A stretch of DNA of 7,445 nucleotides. Source: Phycisphaerae bacterium. Lineage in GTDB: Bacteria > Planctomycetota > Phycisphaerae > Sedimentisphaerales > Anaerohalosphaeraceae. The position numbers were made by a program, and so were the translations under genes. The notes beneath the pieces were generated by a model. It did no database searches. It was not told the DNA's origin and saw only the letters and a program-made list of their open reading frames with translations. Location of the stretch: NCBI GenBank assembly GCA_003567095.1, contig PXAQ01000141.1:1-7445 (forward strand). The letters are read 5' to 3'. Numbering within the stretch: the stretch's first letter is position 1; each line of letters starts with the position of its first letter. This document shows positions 1 to 6,601 of the stretch, one piece after another.

Positions 1-980
1 ATATCGTCGTCGGCACGGTCGCCCTGCTGCAGCGTGATATCGACTTTGCCGATCTGGGGCTGGTCATCATCGACGAGCAGCACAAATTCGGCGTCCATCA
101 GCGGGCGACCCTGCGCAAGGGTCGCAACCCCCATTGCCTGGTGATGACCGCCACGCCGATTCCCCGCACACTGGCGATGACGGTCTTTGGCGACCTGGAT
201 GTCTCGACGATCCGCCACTGCCCGCCGGGACGCGGGGAGGTGGTCACGCGCTGGGCCCAGCCGCACCATCGCGACGCGGCGATGGAGTTCATGCGGCAGC
301 GGCTGCGGGCGGGCCGGCAGGCGTATTTTGTTTATCCGCGCATCGACGCCGAGGTGGATAGCGACAACGGCGATTTGAAGGCGGCCGTCGAGGAATATCG
401 CCGGCTCAAAGAGAAGGTATTCCTCGAGTTTCGCGTCGGGCTGCTGCACGGCCAGATGACCGCCGAGGAAAAACGCCGGACGATGGAGGCGTTTCGAAGC
501 GGCGCCCTGAGCGTGCTGGTCTCGACGGTGGTCATCGAGGTCGGCGTGGACGTGCCCAACGCCACGATGATGGTCATTGAGAACGCCAACCGCTTCGGCC
601 TGGCCCAACTGCACCAGCTTCGCGGTCGCATCGGACGCGGCCAGGACAAATCCTATTGCTTTCTGTTCGCCGAGACCGAGGACGCCGACGCCGTGAGCCG
701 ACTGGATGTGATGACCCGCAGCCGCGACGGCTTTGAAATCGCCGAGCACGACCTGCGGCTGCGCGGCCCCGGCGAGTTGTTCAGCACGCGCCAGCACGGC
801 CTGCCCGATTTGAAGCTGGCCAACATCATCGACGACTTTGACCTGCTCAACTTGGCCCGCCGCGACGCCTTTGCCCTGATCGCCGCGGACCCGACCCTGA
901 GCCGGGCCGACTGCGCCGCCATCCGCCGCGAACTGATTGATCGCTTCGGCCAGGCCCTGGGCTTGGTGGATGTCGGGTAG
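1..980 (+). CDS. recG: ATP-dependent DNA helicase RecG, C-terminal part (5' end outside window)
   Basis: The reading frame is open from base 3 to the TAG at 978-980, giving 325 residues of a protein that begins upstream of the window. RecG is a superfamily 2 translocase on double-stranded DNA that remodels stalled replication forks and branch-migrates Holliday junctions. Counting from the first full codon, the Walker B box DEQH is at residues 24-27, followed by FGVHQR. Motif [11 protein letters not shown], comes shortly after, and GDLDVS is typical of RecG. The second RecA-like domain contains [20 protein letters not shown] and motif [11 protein letters not shown]. The distal part has [27 protein letters not shown] residues, corresponding to the TRG translocation region and the RecG C-terminal helices. 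Mfd shares these motifs but has DEEH and a different C-terminus, so RecG is preferred. Usual RecG is about 690-800 aa, so roughly the C-terminal 45% is seen. Motif I and the wedge domain lie upstream. It looks intact, with STRQ where many homologues have GTRQ. Confidence 0.95.
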   Translation, partial: IVVGTVALLQRDIDFADLGLVIIDEQHKFGVHQRATLRKGRNPHCLVMTATPIPRTLAMTVFGDLDVSTIRHCPPGRGEVVTRWAQPHHRDAAMEFMRQRLRAGRQAYFVYPRIDAEVDSDNGDLKAAVEEYRRLKEKVFLEFRVGLLHGQMTAEEKRRTMEAFRSGALSVLVSTVVIEVGVDVPNATMMVIENANRFGLAQLHQLRGRIGRGQDKSYCFLFAETEDADAVSRLDVMTRSRDGFEIAEHDLRLRGPGELFSTRQHGLPDLKLANIIDDFDLLNLARRDAFALIAADPTLSRADCAAIRRELIDRFGQALGLVDVG

Positions 981-1056
981 CAGCAATAAGGGGGATTCTG
1001 GTTCTCTGATCACCTGGTTTTGCAGAGGGCTCGGGGGGACACGGCAGCGATAGCAC

Positions 1057-1079
1057 CGGGGCGGCCGATCGGGGCGGCC
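1057..1079. repeat. Two-copy GC-rich direct repeat, period 13
   Basis: The 10-base unit CGGGGCGGCC occurs at 1057-1066 and again at 1070-1079, separated by GAT. It sits in the 225-bp gap between recG and the next gene. A second short direct repeat, GATCACCT at 1008-1015 and 1081-1088, brackets the block. No function is evident. It may be replication slippage, or a degenerate piece of a repeat dispersed elsewhere in the genome. Confidence 0.4.
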
Positions 1080-1127
1080 AGATCACCTCGACGACAAAAA
1101 GTGGTTTTATTTGAGGCCGTTTATGTG

Positions 1128-1133
1128 TACAAT
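1128..1133 (+). promoter_or_regulatory. Possible -10 element upstream of the polyamine dehydrogenase gene
   Basis: TACAAT lies in the one AT-rich patch of the recG to dehydrogenase gap, about 70 bases before the start codon. It matches the sigma-70 type -10 consensus at five of six positions. No good -35 box sits 16-18 bases upstream (the region there is T-rich, around 1104-1111), and the nearby TTGAGG at 1111-1116 is too close. Promoter consensus in this lineage is not known to me, so the call is tentative. Confidence 0.25.
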
Positions 1134-1205
1134 CGCCGTCCGAAAGCGCAGTGATGCGGGTTTTGCCCTTTTCTGGAGTGTTGTTTTGTTATTGGGAGAG
1201 TCACA

Positions 1206-2399
1206 ATGAGCAAAAAAGTATTGATTATCGGCGCCGGCGGCGTGGGAAACGTGGTCACACACAAGTGCGCCCAGGTGCCTGAGGTGTTTTCTGAGATTAT
1301 CCTGGCCAGTCGGACCCGGGCCAAGTGCGACGCGATTGCCGCAACTGTCGCCCGTCCTGTGCTGACCGAGCAGGTCGATGCCAATGACGCCGCGCAGGTG
1401 ACGGCGCTGATCGAAAAATACAGGCCCGATGTGGTGATCAATGTTGCCTTGCCGTATCAGGATTTGCCGATTATGGACGCGTGCCTGGAGACAGAAACGG
1501 ATTATCTGGATACGGCCAACTATGAGCCGCCCGAAGAGGCGACGTTTGAATACAAGTGGCAGTGGGACTATCACGACCGCTTCAAAGACGAAGGGGTCAT
1601 GGCGTTGCTGGGCAGCGGCTTTGACCCGGGCGTGACCAATGTCTTCTGCGCCTATGCGCAAAAACATTATTATGACGAAATCCACACCATTGACATCGTC
1701 GATTGCAACGCCGGCGAGCACGGCAGGGCGTTCGCGACGAATTTCAATCCTGAAATCAATATCCGCGAGGTCACCCAAAAGGGACGCTACTGGGAAAACG
1801 GCCAATGGGTCGACGTCGATCCGCTCAGCATTCGCAAAGACATCGATTACCCGCAGATCGGACGGCGCCCGTCGTACCTGATGTATCACGAGGAACTGGA
1901 ATCGCTGGTCCGGCATATCAAGGGACTCAAACGCATCCGTTTCTGGATGACCTTCAGCGAGCAATATCTGACCCACCTGCGGGTACTGGAAAATGTCGGG
2001 ATGACCCGCATCGACGAGGTGGAGTTCGAGGGCCGCAAGATCGTGCCGCTGAAGTTCCTCAACGCCCTGCTGCCCGATCCGGGGTCGCTGGGGCCCAGCT
2101 ACACCGGCAAAACCTGCATCGGTGTTATATTTGACGGCCTCAAAGACGGCCAGCGCAAGCAGATGATGATTTACAACTCCTGCGACCACGCCAAGTGCTA
2201 CCAGGAGGTCGGCGCCCAGGCGGTGCCGTATACCACCGGCGTACCGGCCATGATCGGGGCCAAGATGATGCTCGAGGGCACGTGGCACGGCGCCGGCGTG
2301 TTCAACATCGAAGAGTTTGACCCCGACCCCTTCATGGCCGATCTGAACCAATACGGCCTGCCCTGGACCACCGTCGAGGGCAAGACGATAGAGGATTGA
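1206..2399 (+). CDS. Carboxyspermidine/carboxynorspermidine dehydrogenase (saccharopine dehydrogenase family)
   Basis: This 397-aa cytosolic enzyme of the saccharopine dehydrogenase fold most likely reductively condenses L-aspartate semialdehyde with putrescine (or diaminopropane), using NAD(P)H. The product is carboxyspermidine (or carboxynorspermidine), which a PLP decarboxylase (NspC) then converts to the polyamine. The N-terminal Rossmann motif GAGGVG is at residues 9-14, with ASRTRAKCD after the second strand. Other stretches I recall from Campylobacter and Vibrio enzymes of this type are VALPYQDL, YLDTANYE, LGSGFDPGVTNVFCAYAQ, NPEINIREV, YHEELESLV, LPDP.SLGP and FNIEEFDPDPFM near the end. 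Length is typical for the unfused family, and no frameshift is seen. The ATG is supported by GGGAGAG at 1194-1200, five bases upstream. No nspC is present within this window: recG precedes it and folD follows 78 bp downstream. A lysine-pathway saccharopine dehydrogenase is the alternative, but the similarity pattern favours the polyamine role. Substrate preference (putrescine versus diaminopropane) cannot be told from sequence. Confidence 0.88.
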   Translation: MSKKVLIIGAGGVGNVVTHKCAQVPEVFSEIILASRTRAKCDAIAATVARPVLTEQVDANDAAQVTALIEKYRPDVVINVALPYQDLPIMDACLETETDYLDTANYEPPEEATFEYKWQWDYHDRFKDEGVMALLGSGFDPGVTNVFCAYAQKHYYDEIHTIDIVDCNAGEHGRAFATNFNPEINIREVTQKGRYWENGQWVDVDPLSIRKDIDYPQIGRRPSYLMYHEELESLVRHIKGLKRIRFWMTFSEQYLTHLRVLENVGMTRIDEVEFEGRKIVPLKFLNALLPDPGSLGPSYTGKTCIGVIFDGLKDGQRKQMMIYNSCDHAKCYQEVGAQAVPYTTGVPAMIGAKMMLEGTWHGAGVFNIEEFDPDPFMADLNQYGLPWTTVEGKTIED

Positions 2400-2404
2400 G
2401 CGTT

Positions 2405-2433
2405 TTGTCGATCCTCTCTGAATGCGATAAAGT
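2405..2433 (+). promoter_or_regulatory. Possible promoter for folD
   Basis: TTGTCG at 2405-2410 and TAAAGT at 2428-2433 are separated by 17 bases. Each matches the sigma-70 consensus at four of six positions. They lie in the 78-bp gap before folD, leaving a leader of about 40 bases. With this weak match, read-through from the upstream dehydrogenase gene is equally possible. Confidence 0.3.
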
Positions 2434-2477
2434 GTTTTTCGAATCGGAACGTTTTACCATCAGTCCGGGAGCTTAGT

Positions 2478-3359
2478 ATGACAGCAGCGATTATTGACGG
2501 CAAGCAGATGGCCGCGGATATGCGGTCGGAATTGAAAGAGACAGTCGCCCGGCTCAAGGCCCGGGGCGTCACGCCGGGGCTGGCGGTGATCCTGGTCGGC
2601 GACAACCCGGCCTCGACGTCATACGTCACGGCCAAGGAAAAGGCCTGCGCCGATATCGGGATGCACTCGGCGGACAATCGCCTCAGCGCCGAGATCACCG
2701 AGGCCGAACTGCTTGCCTTGATCGACACCTACAACACCGACCCGGCGATTCACGGCATCCTGGTTCAGCTTCCGCTGCCGGACCACATCGACGAGGATAA
2801 GGTGCTGCTTGCCGTGGACCCGGACAAAGACGTGGACGGCTTTCATCCGGTCAATGTCGGTCGGATGGTGGTCGGCCAAGACGCCTTTTTGCCCTGTACG
2901 CCGCACGGGGTGGTCCAACTGCTGCTGCGCAGCGGAGTGGAGCTTTCCGGCGCCGAGGTGGTCATTGTCGGCCGCAGCAACATCGTCGGCAAGCCCCTGG
3001 CCAATATGCTCATCCAGAAAAGCGACACCGGCAACGCAACGGTCACCGTCTGCCATACCCGCACCCGAAACATCGCCGAGCACACCCGCCGCGCCGATAT
3101 CGTCGTCGCCGCCGCCGGCCGGCCCGATACCATCACCGCCGAGATGGTCAAAGACGGCGCGGTCGTCATTGACGTCGGCGTCAACCGCGTCGAGGACGCT
3201 GGCAAAAAGAAAGGCTACCGACTGGTCGGCGACGTGGACTTTGAGGGCGTCAGCAAAAAGGCGCGCCTGATTACCCCCGTCCCCGGCGGCGTCGGCCCGA
3301 TGACCATCACGATGCTGCTGTACAACACCGTCCTGTCGGCCGAAAAGACGTTGTCATAA
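2478..3359 (+). CDS. folD: Bifunctional methylenetetrahydrofolate dehydrogenase / methenyltetrahydrofolate cyclohydrolase
   Basis: FolD is a cytosolic homodimer. It interconverts 5,10-methylene-THF, 5,10-methenyl-THF and 10-formyl-THF with NADP+, supplying formyl groups for purines and fMet-tRNA. At 293 aa the protein is full length. The catalytic domain shows Y49 and K53 in the YVTAKEK motif (equivalent to the conserved Tyr/Lys pair), QLPLP at 97-101, and D120 in [11 protein letters not shown]. The Rossmann domain carries [12 protein letters not shown] (about 162-173), [19 protein letters not shown] and VIDVGVN. The C-terminal signature [16 protein letters not shown] is intact. All recognised active-site residues are present, so it should be active. 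The ATG has GGGAG at 2467-2471, six bases upstream. It follows the polyamine dehydrogenase on the same strand and could share its transcript. It is the last plus-strand gene before a convergent operon. Confidence 0.97.
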   Translation: MTAAIIDGKQMAADMRSELKETVARLKARGVTPGLAVILVGDNPASTSYVTAKEKACADIGMHSADNRLSAEITEAELLALIDTYNTDPAIHGILVQLPLPDHIDEDKVLLAVDPDKDVDGFHPVNVGRMVVGQDAFLPCTPHGVVQLLLRSGVELSGAEVVIVGRSNIVGKPLANMLIQKSDTGNATVTVCHTRTRNIAEHTRRADIVVAAAGRPDTITAEMVKDGAVVIDVGVNRVEDAGKKKGYRLVGDVDFEGVSKKARLITPVPGGVGPMTITMLLYNTVLSAEKTLS

Positions 3360-3362
3360 CCG

Positions 3363-3391
3363 AACACGGCATCGATCCGCGTCGATGTGTT
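3363..3391 (+). terminator. Imperfect hairpin just after folD, possible terminator
   Basis: CATCGA at 3370-3375 and TCGATG at 3382-3387 can form a 6-bp stem with loop TCCGCG. AACA (3363-3366) and TGTT (3388-3391) extend it across a three-base bulge. It begins a few bases after the folD stop. Only a short T stretch follows, so it is not a textbook intrinsic terminator. It is read as folD's transcript end mainly by position. Confidence 0.35.
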
Positions 3392-3426
3392 TCAGGCGAC
3401 GGCAACCACGGTCCAGATGGCCGTCC

Positions 3427-3444
3427 CACAAATACACATTTGTG
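3427..3444. terminator. Symmetrical 7-bp inverted repeat between convergent genes
   Basis: CACAAAT at 3427-3433 and ATTTGTG at 3438-3444 are perfect complements around a four-base loop ACAC. The repeat lies nine bases beyond the secretin stop codon on the minus strand and in the tail of the folD transcript on the plus strand. A bidirectional terminator is plausible by position. However, the stem is AT-rich and has no T-run on either side, so a protein-binding site or chance palindrome is also possible. Confidence 0.3.
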
Positions 3445-3452
3445 CGATTGAA

Positions 3453-6400
3453 TTATTCGGTCATAATCGGGGTCATCATAAGGTCGTGCTTTAACATATA
3501 CTGCAGCGATTCCACAGTCTCTTCGACCCGCCGGCGGGATTGTTCGAGCATGTCCATCCCGTCCATGTCTTCAGTGGCAATCGCCGCACGGTCATTTTCG
3601 TCAAAGACATACGGAGTAATGAAGATCAGCAGTTCGGTGTTGGACTTGGTCACTTCCTCATGGCGGAACAGGCCGCCCAGAACCGGCAGATCGCCCAGCA
3701 GGGGAATCTTGTGCTGGACAAAGTCGTCGTTCTGCTGCAAGATCCCGCTCATCATCACCGATTGACCATCGTTGACAATCATATGCGTGGTCGAGTCCAT
3801 ATTGGAGCGGACGTTTTGATCGCCGACAATCTCGGGGGTAAGCTGTGACAGATTCAGGTTGATGGTCAAATCCACTGCCCTGTCGGGCGTGATGCGGGGA
3901 CGGATTCGCAAGGTTAAGCCGACATCCTCGAAATCATACGTCCGCGTAATGCCCTGCCGGGTGGCATCCGTCTGGTCGCCGGTGATAAAGGCCACCCGCT
4001 CACCCTTTACAAAAAGCGCCTCTTCGTTGTCCTTGGTCCAGAGCGTCGGTTGATTCAGCACACGGCCATTGCCATGCCGGACCAGTAAATCGACCAGGGC
4101 ATTGATATTTGCATCTGTGGAGAAACTAAACGAACCGCGTTGTTCCGCAAACGCCAGCCGGTTCAATGCTTCCAAGGTGTTGACCCCGAGCGACGGACCG
4201 AACGCCGCAGGATCCGACGCCAGCTTAACGCCCAGCGACGTGCGATCCGAGACATTGATCTCGGCAATGACCGCCTTGATCATCACCTGCATGGCGGGCC
4301 GGTCCAGCTCGCGAATGACATCGGTGATGTCTTGCAGATACTCCGGCGGCGCCAAAACCAGGATGGCCTTGCTGCGATGAACCGGCACAAACCGCGCCCG
4401 GCCGATCAGGTTGCTGATCGGCATCTGAGTGGTATCCAGGCGCTGGCGCGTCCACCACGGCGTAATGACTGCTCCGCCTTCTTCGCTGGTTACAACCGCC
4501 TGTGCCGGCTGCGTTGTATCGTAGGCGCTCAGTCCGCGGGCGCTGCGCTGGATGGTGGTCTGCGTGCCCGGCTCATTGAGAATGGCGTTAAGCTGTTCGC
4601 ATAGTGCCTCCGGATCGGCGTATTTGAGCGTGATCACACGCGGCACATCCGCCTCGTCGCGGGCGTCAAGCTGTTGGATTAACCGGCCGACAACCTCATA
4701 CGCTTCTGGAATCTGGCTGATCACGATCAGCTTTTTGGAATCCGGTACCGGCTCAAAAGTCAGCATCCCGTACAGCGAGCCGACAATCTTCTGCCGCGAG
4801 TCCTGCGTGGTTCCGCCGAAAATCATCCGCATCAGGTTCTGGTTGCCGCCGGCGGCCATGGTCTCCTCGGTGAACAACCGCTTGAGTAAGTCTGCCAGCT
4901 TAACCGGGTCGGAATTGTGCAGCGTGAAGATGCGGTACTGATCCTGCTCCACATCAATGGGCTTGTCCCATTCTTCTTCAATCTGTCGTGCAATGCGTTC
5001 CATGTTTTTTGACGATGCGATCACCGTCACCTGCTTCAGCATAGGATAAGAAATTGCACGCACCAGATCTTCCGGATTTTGGGACCGTGTCACCGCTGTG
5101 CCGCGTCCGAAGGGCTGAGGCGTGGCGGTTGTTTCGCCGTATAATTGATCGATGTTGTTTTTGATCTGGTCGGAGTCGGCGTGCTTGAGCCGGAAGGTAC
5201 GCTCTTCGAAAAAGTCTTCCTTGGGAAGATCAATCTGGGCGATGAGTCGCTCGACCGTCGCGCGGTTTGAATCGGTGCCGTACACCACAATCTGGTTGGT
5301 CTGCGTCAGGCCCTCGATCAGGATATTCGTACGCAACTCGGTGCCGGGCATTTGCTGGAGGGTATTGCGCACCATCTGCACCACTTCCCGCACGTCGGCA
5401 TACCGCACCTGCACAACGGTTTGCCGCATCTCATCCTCGTCATCCTGCAGGTCGAGACGGCTGATCCACGCTTTGATGCGCTGGGTATCGTCCTGGCCGG
5501 CACGTATGATGATCTGCTGTTGACGCACAAGCGGAATCAGTCGAATCGGTACGGCATCGGTCCCTTCAACGATCACCGTGCCGGAGCCGGCCTCCGGCTG
5601 CGGCTGACGACCGCGACGCGGCTGCTGCGCTTCCTGCAGGGTCTGACCGTCGGCCAGAATCAGGCGGAGTACCTGCACCACCTCGGCCGGATCGGCATAG
5701 CGCAGCGTCACAACCGACTCATGCTGATGTCTGGATTCGGGCATATCCAACTGGTTGATCAGCCGCTCAATCCGCATCAGATTTTCCGCCGTCTCAATGA
5801 CGCCCACACGCGAGGTGCTCTCGTCAGCCACCGTGTACCCATAGTCGGCAACCAACGGCTTGATAATGTCCACCAGGCGCGACGGATCATAATTATTCAG
5901 CCGAAACCATTTTTCAACAATCTGCTGCTCGTCTTCAATCCGCGCCAGCGGGTCATCGGGGCCCAGCGTCGGCACCGCCCCGAGCCGGATGGACTCCAGC
6001 GGACGCAGCATCACCCGGTTATCCAACTGCTCGACCAGGATGCCCCGCGCTCGCAGCGCCATCACCAGCAGCGACAGGGCCTCGGACCGTGTGACCGTCC
6101 GGGGCGCGTAAATGGTCACCCGCGTCTGCATGATCTCATCATTGACGGGAATCACCGGTTTGCCCGTCCACTCGGCCAGTGTCCGGATAATCTGACGCAT
6201 CTCGACATTGTTCAGGTTGATCGCTTCGGTTTGGGCATCGGGATCGACGATGTCAATCACTGTATTCGGGTCAGTCCGCGAATACCACTCGCCTCCCGGC
6301 GGTCGGCGCGACCCAAAGCCGCGGGGCCGGCCTTGCTCAAAACGCTCGCCGGGCCTGCGAGGCGGTTGTCCCGTCTCCGGCGATTCGTCCGATGCCTCGG

Positions 6401-6587
6401 CCTGTGCCGTTTCGTCTGGCCGATCCTCCGAAGCCGGCTGCCGGACGGTCTCGGTTGTCGGGATCGGATCGTCATTGTACGAGACGGCCGAATCGTTTTC
6501 GGACATCAATGTCCCATGCAGGACAACCACAACCAGGCATACCCCGGCAAGCCCCAGCACACTGAATTTAATATGCGATACGTTCAT
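3453..6587 (-). CDS. GspD/PilQ-family secretin with six N1-like repeats
   Basis: This 1044-aa outer-membrane secretin would form the multimeric gate of a type II secretion or type IV pilus-like system. From the ATG: residues 6-28 are a hydrophobic signal or anchor, and about 30-115 form a Pro/Glu/Arg-rich linker. An N0-like domain covers about 119-200 (INLNNVEMRQIIRTLAEWTG). Six N1/KH-like repeats follow at about 225-284, 291-382, 390-456, 463-543, 551-645 and 650-764. Most open with a pattern like VVTLRYADP and close like LINQLDMP. The secretin beta-domain is about 766-995, with YDFEDVGLTLRIRPRI, IPLLGDLPVLGGLF (961-974) and LLIFITPYVF. A charged, Met-rich tail of about 50 residues ends the protein. 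E. coli-type GspD is about 650 aa with three such repeats. No AMIN domain is seen, which favours GspD over PilQ. An in-frame TTG at 6602 exists, but it lies inside the ribosome-binding site GAGG (6597-6600), nine bases before ATG 6587, so the ATG is chosen. The gap to the upstream gene is 11 nt. Confidence 0.9.
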   Translation of the reverse strand: MNVSHIKFSVLGLAGVCLVVVVLHGTLMSENDSAVSYNDDPIPTTETVRQPASEDRPDETAQAEASDESPETGQPPRRPGERFEQGRPRGFGSRRPPGGEWYSRTDPNTVIDIVDPDAQTEAINLNNVEMRQIIRTLAEWTGKPVIPVNDEIMQTRVTIYAPRTVTRSEALSLLVMALRARGILVEQLDNRVMLRPLESIRLGAVPTLGPDDPLARIEDEQQIVEKWFRLNNYDPSRLVDIIKPLVADYGYTVADESTSRVGVIETAENLMRIERLINQLDMPESRHQHESVVTLRYADPAEVVQVLRLILADGQTLQEAQQPRRGRQPQPEAGSGTVIVEGTDAVPIRLIPLVRQQQIIIRAGQDDTQRIKAWISRLDLQDDEDEMRQTVVQVRYADVREVVQMVRNTLQQMPGTELRTNILIEGLTQTNQIVVYGTDSNRATVERLIAQIDLPKEDFFEERTFRLKHADSDQIKNNIDQLYGETTATPQPFGRGTAVTRSQNPEDLVRAISYPMLKQVTVIASSKNMERIARQIEEEWDKPIDVEQDQYRIFTLHNSDPVKLADLLKRLFTEETMAAGGNQNLMRMIFGGTTQDSRQKIVGSLYGMLTFEPVPDSKKLIVISQIPEAYEVVGRLIQQLDARDEADVPRVITLKYADPEALCEQLNAILNEPGTQTTIQRSARGLSAYDTTQPAQAVVTSEEGGAVITPWWTRQRLDTTQMPISNLIGRARFVPVHRSKAILVLAPPEYLQDITDVIRELDRPAMQVMIKAVIAEINVSDRTSLGVKLASDPAAFGPSLGVNTLEALNRLAFAEQRGSFSFSTDANINALVDLLVRHGNGRVLNQPTLWTKDNEEALFVKGERVAFITGDQTDATRQGITRTYDFEDVGLTLRIRPRITPDRAVDLTINLNLSQLTPEIVGDQNVRSNMDSTTHMIVNDGQSVMMSGILQQNDDFVQHKIPLLGDLPVLGGLFRHEEVTKSNTELLIFITPYVFDENDRAAIATEDMDGMDMLEQSRRRVEETVESLQYMLKHDLMMTPIMTE

Positions 6588-6596
6588 TTTTACGGA

Positions 6597-6601
6597 CCTC
6601 A
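6597..6601 (-). promoter_or_regulatory. Stop codon and Shine-Dalgarno overlap (TGAGG) setting the secretin start
   Basis: On the minus strand TGAGG contains both the TGA stop of the GspC/PilP-like gene (6599-6601) and the GAGG ribosome-binding site (6597-6600) for the secretin ATG at 6587. Ribosomes ending the first gene would sit on the start signal of the second, which suggests translational coupling. It also argues against the in-frame TTG at 6602, which overlaps this site. Confidence 0.6.

Noticed and set aside
6..31. Assigning the first gene to Mfd (transcription-repair coupling factor)
   Set aside because: The Walker B box is DEQH rather than DEEH, and the end of the protein has the RecG-type GPGE...TRQHG and LKLANI pattern with the expected C-terminal length.
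1152..1181. GGGTTTTGCCCTTTTCT-like stretch before the dehydrogenase gene as an attenuator or terminator
   Set aside because: The possible stem is only three base pairs, too weak to act as an intrinsic terminator.
1107..2351. Long open frame (414 codons) on the minus strand opposite the polyamine dehydrogenase gene
   Set aside because: It mirrors a well-supported gene whose protein has family motifs throughout. Its own product shows no recognisable domain and has a composition typical of antisense frames in GC-rich genes.
2619..3083. Minus-strand open frame (154 codons) inside folD
   Set aside because: It lies wholly within an intact folD and has no supporting ribosome-binding site or motif that I could see.
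6525..6560. A lipobox (LAGVC) in the secretin signal sequence
   Set aside because: A lipobox needs Cys directly after the small residue (L-A/S-G/A-C). Here a Val intervenes and the hydrophobic stretch continues past the Cys, so lipoprotein processing is unlikely.
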